Positions 58,793 to 64,000 of a DNA stretch of 64,000 bases are shown here, piece after piece (positions within the stretch are counted from its first letter, which is position 1; every line of letters begins with the position of its first letter). Source of the stretch: Saturnia japonica (taxonomy: Eukaryota > Arthropoda > Insecta > Lepidoptera > Saturniidae); NCBI GenBank assembly GCA_033032175.1, contig CM065309.1, forward strand, positions 6,882,001-6,946,000, in the 5' to 3' direction. The translations under genes were made by a program, and so were the position numbers. Below the pieces are notes generated by a model. It was not told the DNA's origin, made no database searches, and was given only the letters and a program-made list of their open reading frames with translations.

Positions 58793-60742
58793 ATACTCCC
58801 CCTCTGGTCTAGGAGAACGCCCTCGTTCCTGGACCAGTTCATGACTCGTATACTTCAGACGTCCGCATCGTCGCTTAGGTATAATAAATTTAGATGGTAG
58901 TTCGTTTCCTCCAATAGCATAATTGCTCGCATCGGTGCGATTTACGAAGGGCCGGTTAAAGTCAGTTTTGATTAATATCGGCGCTGAGGTGATAAGTCGT
59001 TTCAGCTCGTTAAAAGCAGCAGCCTGAGCTGAACCCCAGGTCCAAGTCTGATTTTCCCTTGTGAGCCTTGTAAGTGGCTCTGATACGGATGAAAAATTTG
59101 GAATAAACTTCCTAAACCAGGAACAGGTTTGTACAAATATACTTAGATGCTTCAAGTTAGTGGGTTCTTTTAAGTTCAGTACGGCTTGAACTTTCTCAGA
59201 ATCTGGAGAGACGCCTTGTTGGGTAACTACGTGTCCCAGATATTTGACACTCTCCCTGGCAAAAACGCACTTCTCTTGATTCACGCGTAGCTTAAATTCG
59301 CGGAGCCGACTGAACACTGCCTGGAAATCCTGGAGATGCTGTTGGAAACCTTCAGATATGACCAGAAGGTCATCTAAGTAAGCAAGGACTGTCACATTAG
59401 CCAGGGATAAACAAGAGCGCATTCGGTCGATCAGCCGTTGAAAGGTAGCCGGTGCGTTCTTGAGTCCGAAAGGCATGCGCTTAAAGCGAAACGTTCCTAG
59501 CGGGCTGATGAATGCGGTTTTATCTCTGTCCTGCTCATTTACACTCACTTGCCAGTAACCAGATCTCAAGTCTAATGTACTCATATAGCAATCTCTCTTA
59601 GTTGATTGTAACAGTTCATCAATCAAAGGCATCGGATAATGATCCGTTTTGGTTACGGAGTTCAAGCGCCTATAGTCCACACAGAAACGAGTGGTGCCGT
59701 TCGCCTTAGGAACTAATAGTGCTGGTGAACACCAAGCAGACTCGCACTCCTCAATGATGCCATCCTTCAGCATTTTCTCAGTCTCCTGATGCATGATTTC
59801 CTTTTTCGCAGGGGTCATACGATACGGAGGTACAAAGATAGGAGTATGATCACCTGTGTCAATACAGTGCTCAGCAAATGGGGTTGGCTCTCCCCCTAGC
59901 TGGAAAATGTCCGTATTGTCAACCAAGAGCTGCGCCAACAGGTTCCGGTCAGGTGGATTTAGCAATGTGCCTTCGTCATCACTGAGTACATCAGTAGAGG
60001 AGCAAGAATATTCTGTGATTAAAGAGGGTTCAAAGCGCATATTGTATTGAATGCGGCGAGCATTCGCAAAATACCAACATTTGCGAGAAAAATCCATAAC
60101 TAATTCGGCGGCAAACAGGAAATCCATGTCGAGCAGTGTTTCGTTATTACGTGCCTCAGGAAGGATAAGAAAAGGAGTCCTAATGACCTTCTTCTCTAAA
60201 TACACGTTCAGTGTGGTCACGAGGACGTCTATGTCGCGAGCGAGTCCATCAGCGAACTTAATACGTCTTCGTGCCGGAATGAGAGGGTGTCCCTTTCGAC
60301 AGAGGAGGGTGTGTAGCGTGTGTCCCGCGATACAATGTTTTGCCCCGGTATCAACCATTGCTGTTCCCGTCGAACCTAAAATTTCGATATTAAAAATCGG
60401 CCGTAAAATTTTAGTAAATGTTCGTTCAGAGCTCTCTCCGGCGCGCGCGTTTTCAACACAATATATGTCACTACACACCTTATTATTATTTAATACATTT
60501 TTAGAAATATCATTATAATAAAATAAATCATTTTCTGAAAAATTACGAAAATAATCTTTATGCCCTTTTACATCAGGGTCGTCTTTATGAACAAAAGGAA
60601 TATAATAGAAATAGTTCTCAAGTTCTTTTGCATTATGAACTTTAACATCACAAAACTTATTACAATTACATAAATTAAAACATCCAACCTTAACTTCTTT
60701 TTCATCTTTCGAGTTATTGACATAAAAATTGTCATTATTCAA
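58712..60742 (-). CDS. Gypsy protease and reverse transcriptase, truncated pol
   Basis: A 676-codon frame. Aspartic protease motif AMVDTGAKHCI lies near residue 130. The reverse transcriptase is complete: HQETEKMLKDGIIEE, CVDYRRLN, MSTLDLRSGYWQV, FGLKNAPATFQR, the catalytic YLDD, KYLGHVV and the connection domain up to FNRPFVNRTDASNYAIG, the first strand of RNase H. The frame then joins directly to a short basic tail (NELPSKFIIPKRRC..) and runs through the polypurine tract into the 3' LTR. RNase H catalytic residues beyond the first Asp and the whole integrase are deleted without a frame break. Confidence 0.88.
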   Translation of the reverse strand: MNNDNFYVNNSKDEKEVKVGCFNLCNCNKFCDVKVHNAKELENYFYYIPFVHKDDPDVKGHKDYFRNFSENDLFYYNDISKNVLNNNKVCSDIYCVENARAGESSERTFTKILRPIFNIEILGSTGTAMVDTGAKHCIAGHTLHTLLCRKGHPLIPARRRIKFADGLARDIDVLVTTLNVYLEKKVIRTPFLILPEARNNETLLDMDFLFAAELVMDFSRKCWYFANARRIQYNMRFEPSLITEYSCSSTDVLSDDEGTLLNPPDRNLLAQLLVDNTDIFQLGGEPTPFAEHCIDTGDHTPIFVPPYRMTPAKKEIMHQETEKMLKDGIIEECESAWCSPALLVPKANGTTRFCVDYRRLNSVTKTDHYPMPLIDELLQSTKRDCYMSTLDLRSGYWQVSVNEQDRDKTAFISPLGTFRFKRMPFGLKNAPATFQRLIDRMRSCLSLANVTVLAYLDDLLVISEGFQQHLQDFQAVFSRLREFKLRVNQEKCVFARESVKYLGHVVTQQGVSPDSEKVQAVLNLKEPTNLKHLSIFVQTCSWFRKFIPNFSSVSEPLTRLTRENQTWTWGSAQAAAFNELKRLITSAPILIKTDFNRPFVNRTDASNYAIGGNELPSKFIIPKRRCGRLKYTSHELVQERGRSPRPEGEYIARQPVPSTSRRRDIRLPSRYYDYSM
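58793..58806 (-). other. Gypsy polypurine tract
   Basis: Minus strand AGAGGGGGAGTAT directly before the 3' LTR, the expected start site for plus-strand synthesis. Confidence 0.7.
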
Positions 60743-60869
60743 AAAACAATATATAAATCCAATTTATGTTACAATATTAATTATGAATTCTTTAAATAAT
60801 ATCTGGTAATCGCAAGTTAACATTAAAAGAAATTATTATTACATGTACATACATAACTACAAATTAAAA

Positions 60870-61846
60870 TATATTATGAAAAGGAGTCCCTTTAGGCAAG
60901 GTTCCGAAGATACTGGCAGCGTTCCCCCTTTGAATAGCTAGACTAATTCTTTGTCCGAGGTAGCTGCCAGCTCTTCAGTCTCCTGTGATGTCGACTAACC
61001 TTTTTACTATTTCCTTAAAAAGCCTTGTAGCGCTAGGACCCCACGGGCCAAGGGTCTCGACGCCGAATGGGACAAAATCATATTCAGAGCCCAGACCCCT
61101 GTATTTGCATGCCTTAGCTTTTTCAGCCGCCTCACAAGTCACACCAGCTCTGTTGCTGGTTCCAAGTAGATGGGAAGGGGCCAGCGTGTCTGAACAGGTT
61201 GCATCCCATACTAGCACTCGGCCCATCTTCCATGGAACCAAACTCATACCGTCCGGTCTCTTGCCATCGTCTCTTGCAATACCAGTCGGCTCAAGTAAAC
61301 TTGGAACGTTAACGGTGGCAAGGGACCGGCGTATGATATCGTTAAGTGCGGCATGTCTCGAGAAGCGGCCTGCACTTTTTTGACATGACAGTCCGTGATG
61401 TCCTAGCTTGTCGACATCACTGCCACAGGGACATTTATGAGGAACGCAGACCGGAACCCCAAGCCGTAGACAGGTTGCGATTCGGAGCGTGTCAGGTTCA
61501 AGAAATGTTCCTGTATTTGACGAAGGATACGCTTGAAGCCAGTAGCCGGCCTCATGCGCACCCACGGCCAAAAGCCTAGCACGCGCCGAACCCGTACTAC
61601 AGCTCAAAAAATTGTCATAAATCAATTTGCAGTTTATGTCGTCCCATCTCCTCTGTGAATTTGGAGAAACTGGAAAATTTTGACCTGGGCATGCAATTAA
61701 GAAAGCGTTTGTAGCTTCTTCCAAGCCAGTAATCTCAAAGTATGAAGGGGATACCCTTAAAATTTTACTTATGAGATTTGCTGAACTATGGACAGAAGAT
61801 AGGAAGGCTGGTAAAGCGACACTGGAAATTTTGCGAATCCCTAAAT
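60870..61846 (-). mobile_element. Inserted fragment of an RLE-type retroelement
   Basis: The foreign portion of the fused frame, about 1 kb, lacking any reverse transcriptase. A further 100 bp of non-coding sequence separates it from the pol frame start at 60742. I could not identify a target duplication, so insertion by retrotransposition versus capture by template switching stays open. Confidence 0.6.
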
Positions 61847-62507
61847 AACAATTGTTAAATGTGACATTGCGTCTTTTTGATAGATTTTTGCTGGTTGTGT
61901 GTTTGCTCGACAATTTGTTGGCCCGAAAATTACTATTATGAAATATTTTATTAAACTGTAAAATAGGTTCTTTTGTCGAACTATCACGCGACCAGTTATT
62001 ATGTTGTTCACATGAAACATTTGTATGAACATTTTGATAGTATGTAGGCAAATTGTCAGACCTAAAATCATCACGAACATTTTCATTATTAGAGTTTAAA
62101 CTATAAAAACTTTGTTCATTGTTACATTTTGGACAGTTTTTTCTAGTTACGTTTTCTGAACCACATTTGTAACACGAAACAACCTGACTAAGAGTATTTG
62201 ACTCACCTTTGTTCACACACTTACGGCACTGATCACGCTGATGTCCATAGCCGTTTGCAATACACGCAGAAGGGCCGTTGCCTGGCCGATGGCATACGCT
62301 CATCTCGTGGTGACGAGGCGAACACACGTGCGTGCGTTGCGCGTGGCGTATATTGTTCTTCGGACAATCGCGAGGTCGGGACGTGCGGGGCGTTATCACG
62401 CCATGCACTGTCAGTCCCACCCCCGTGCAGCCGTACGCTCGCAGCGGAGTTTGAAGATCGTGTATTATATGATGAGGATGAGGGACGAGTTGATATTTCG
62501 TTACCAT
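60975..62507 (-). CDS. Gag tail fused to RLE-type retroelement C-terminus
   Basis: A 510-codon frame in two parts. Down to about 61846 it holds the end of the Gypsy gag, with CYKCGSENVTRKNC as a second zinc knuckle. From YLGIRKISSVALPAFL on it is a different protein: ARARLLAVGAHEAGYWLQAY, CLRLGVPVCVPHKCPCG, HHGLSCQKSAGRFSRHAALN, DDGKRPDGMSLVPW and VLVWDATCSD. This matches a widespread animal retroelement C-terminus; the CxC..H..C cluster followed by RPDG and WDATC looks like a restriction-like (PD-(D/E)XK) endonuclease of R2/R4-type elements. A single TGA (near 60972) interrupts it and the same frame continues (RAGSYLGQR, QRGNAASIFGTLPKG) to about 60870. The first 90 codons or so overlap gag and are out of frame with it. 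Confidence 0.7.
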   Translation of the reverse strand: MVTKYQLVPHPHHIIHDLQTPLRAYGCTGVGLTVHGVITPRTSRPRDCPKNNIRHAQRTHVCSPRHHEMSVCHRPGNGPSACIANGYGHQRDQCRKCVNKGESNTLSQVVSCYKCGSENVTRKNCPKCNNEQSFYSLNSNNENVRDDFRSDNLPTYYQNVHTNVSCEQHNNWSRDSSTKEPILQFNKIFHNSNFRANKLSSKHTTSKNLSKRRNVTFNNCYLGIRKISSVALPAFLSSVHSSANLISKILRVSPSYFEITGLEEATNAFLIACPGQNFPVSPNSQRRWDDINCKLIYDNFLSCSTGSARARLLAVGAHEAGYWLQAYPSSNTGTFLEPDTLRIATCLRLGVPVCVPHKCPCGSDVDKLGHHGLSCQKSAGRFSRHAALNDIIRRSLATVNVPSLLEPTGIARDDGKRPDGMSLVPWKMGRVLVWDATCSDTLAPSHLLGTSNRAGVTCEAAEKAKACKYRGLGSEYDFVPFGVETLGPWGPSATRLFKEIVKRLVDITGD

Positions 62508-63132
62508 TACGCTTCGTGCGACTGGCAGTATAATTTGGAGCTTTTTGCCTTGCAGCTGTGGATTCCTTTAATGAATCTTCTACGACTCTTGCCCTTGACA
62601 ACTCTGAAAAATTCTTAATGTCCTCTCTTCTTAATCTTTTTCGAATCTTTCTGTGTAACAAACCGTAGATCATGTCTAACTGGACCTTAGCAGTCAGATC
62701 GTTTGTTGGAAGGCGTGTTAGAAGGGCTCGACTCTTCGCGACGAATATATCGGTACGTTCATCTTCACCTTGCTCGACTCTGAATAATTCTCTATAGATT
62801 TTGTATTCAGGTCTGCGATCACCATAAGCATCACGAAGGAACTGTATCACCTCTTTCCAGGAAGTGACTTCGGCGCGTATGCTCTGCCACCATATTGCGG
62901 CTTCTGAGGTAAGCAATATAGAAAGGCCCTTGATGGCAAGGTCATCGCCAATATTTGAGCATTCTTTGTAAGCTTCTATTGCGTCGATGAACTCTTCAAT
63001 GTTTTCTTCTGCCGCTCCCGAGAATCTAGATGAACATTGTGCAAAATTTCCAGTCTTTTCTGCCGTACTCGGTGTTGGTACCGGTGATTGAACGGTCAGA
63101 GGAGAAGAAGTCGTCGACAAGCGTTGCAACAT
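62233..63132 (-). CDS. Gypsy gag, frame broken in the zinc knuckle
   Basis: A 299-residue frame. It contains the capsid region (FSGAAEENIEEFIDAIEAYK, AAIWWQSIRAE, SWKEVIQFLRDAYGDRRPEY, then ELFRVEQGEDE), a basic Arg/Ser-rich stretch, and the first two cysteines of a zinc knuckle (FCVYCK). The knuckle is then interrupted: its His and last Cys (GHQRDQCRKC) are found in another frame at about 62250-62215. One extra base around 62253-62256 would explain this. It could be a lesion or, less likely, a programmed shift. Gag should package the element RNA. Confidence 0.8.
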   Translation of the reverse strand: MLQRLSTTSSPLTVQSPVPTPSTAEKTGNFAQCSSRFSGAAEENIEEFIDAIEAYKECSNIGDDLAIKGLSILLTSEAAIWWQSIRAEVTSWKEVIQFLRDAYGDRRPEYKIYRELFRVEQGEDERTDIFVAKSRALLTRLPTNDLTAKVQLDMIYGLLHRKIRKRLRREDIKNFSELSRARVVEDSLKESTAARQKAPNYTASRTKRNGNEISTRPSSSSYNTRSSNSAASVRLHGGGTDSAWRDNAPHVPTSRLSEEQYTPRATHARVFASSPRDERMPSARQRPFCVYCKRLWTSA

Positions 63133-63372
63133 TCGTTCGCAAACCTCAGCATTTGATTGCTGTATAGTAAGTCAGCAAGGCGGTGAAGTTCTCGCGAGAC
63201 AGCGTGATGCTACCGTCGCGATCATCGTTGTTGAGAGACTGTCGTTTCCGTGTTTTCGGCATTGTTTTCTGACTATACTTACACTGTGATCACGATTATG
63301 TACACAAAGCGTAGATTCCACAAATTTCACTAACTTTGTTGTGGGATTCGGCCTTCAAGTTGGGACGCCATA

Positions 63373-63680
63373 TTTCGCCAAGCTAGCTCAGTATTATAAA
63401 TAATATAGTCGGCAGATCGTTGAAATGTTTATTCAACCATTACAATGTATTACACATTCGTAAGTTAGGCTATTATATAAAATAATCAGAAAACACGAGT
63501 CATTTTAAAAGACATCAAACGACGCGCTAGCTAGAGCTCTTCTTTTTATTCTCTGTCAAATTCAAGAATAGAACTAACAACAACCGATGCATATACAACC
63601 TACATAGAGTAATCATAGTACCTAGACGGGAGACATATATCACGGCGTCTAGAAGTACTAGGGACGGGTTGTCTTGCTAT
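63373..63680 (-). repeat. Gypsy 5' LTR
   Basis: 308 bp, upstream in the element's orientation. AGTAG duplication outside at 63681-63685. Confidence 0.9.
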
Positions 63681-63867
63681 AGTAGGAAAAATTCCGTCAC
63701 TTTTTAAGAAATTGTTTACTTATAAACAAATTGACAAGTATAATATAAAAAAATACCGTTTTATTGTCAAGGCAAAAAAGGTTCACAGCTGTATTTTCAT
63801 TTGTTAACTAGTTATAAGTCAAGAAAAGTACGAAAGTGTAAAAAAAAATCGAATCTTTATAAACAAA

Positions 63868-64000
63868 CTAGCTGCGCGCCACGGTTTCACCCGTGTTAAT
63901 TTTATCCGACAAACACCGCGCCGCCAACGCACCCATAGGAGTCTGTCATAAATGTACTTCCCGCAAGTACAAATTATATTAATTTGTCATTATCTCCTAA
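63868..64000 (-). mobile_element. Helitron-like 3' end, running off the window
   Basis: On the minus strand the sequence ends GGGTGAAACCGTGGCGCGCA then GCTAG at 63868, followed by T, like the other Helitron tails here. The body continues beyond the window. Confidence 0.55.

Larger units (their letters stand above)
58485..63680 (-). mobile_element. Ty3/Gypsy retrotransposon, internally deleted and carrying a foreign fragment
   Basis: LTRs of 308 bp at 58485-58792 (3') and 63373-63680 (5') differ at only three positions that I can see. A 5-bp duplication AGTAG lies at 58480-58484 and 63681-63685. A purine-rich tract (58793-58806) precedes the 3' LTR and a TGG-starting primer-site-like sequence follows the 5' LTR. 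The LTRs lack the usual TG..CA ends. The body is gag, then an inserted retroelement fragment, then protease and reverse transcriptase; most of RNase H and all integrase are missing. It is young by LTR identity but cannot be autonomous. Confidence 0.9.

Noticed and set aside
60051..60518. 155-codon plus-strand frame opposite Gypsy pol
   Set aside because: Antisense shadow of the protease region.
58485..63680. Endogenous retrovirus with envelope
   Set aside because: No env-like frame exists in either LTR element; the extra frame in the Gypsy is a gag-nuclease-like fusion.

Overview
The window is AT-rich animal DNA, and the mixture of mobile elements points to an insect, most likely a moth or butterfly: rosa/mariner/Tc1 transposons, RTE and CR1/Jockey-like LINEs, BEL/Pao, Ty3-Gypsy and Copia elements, and Helitron tails ending in the gcgggca..gctag hairpin typical of Lepidoptera. 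Species was not determined.

Host genes. Two paralogous serpin genes lie head to tail on the minus strand. Serpin A has coding exons from 19316 down to 8709, and serpin B from 53466 down to 40443. I rebuilt both by hand from splice sites, because no exon is long enough to stand out as an ORF. They share ten exons, all nine intron phases, an identical 25-nt 5' leader, a TATA/Inr promoter and a 3' end. Both encode about 420 residues with a signal peptide, divergent shutter and hinge sequences, and an acidic, shortened reactive loop. Serpin B is open throughout. Serpin A carries an in-frame TAG in exon 2 and a lost GT donor after exon 5, so it looks like a pseudogene or null allele.

Mobile elements. 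From 0.6 to 5.3 kb there is a decayed LINE split by an intact 1.3-kb rosa (DD41D) transposon with perfect 32-bp inverted repeats. A Helitron end and a Tc1 relic follow (5.3-7.7 kb). Serpin A introns hold a 0.5-kb minisatellite and a mariner relic. From 20 to 31 kb there is a nest of mariners, a 345-bp-arm foldback element, a deleted Copia inserted in a LINE, and small palindromic elements. From 33.4 to 40.1 kb sits a complete BEL/Pao retrotransposon with identical LTRs, an intact 1721-codon gag-pol and a tRNA-Tyr primer site, inserted into an RTE relic just downstream of serpin B. Serpin B introns hold RTE, LINE and Helitron fragments. From 58.5 to 63.7 kb lies a Gypsy element with nearly identical LTRs. 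It has lost most of RNase H and all integrase, and its gag frame is fused to the C-terminal part of a retroelement protein with a restriction-like nuclease signature.

No bacterial-type genes, CRISPR arrays, tRNA or rRNA genes were found. Long stretches (7.7-8.5, 19.4-20.3, 55.7-58.4 kb and others) contain nothing I can name.
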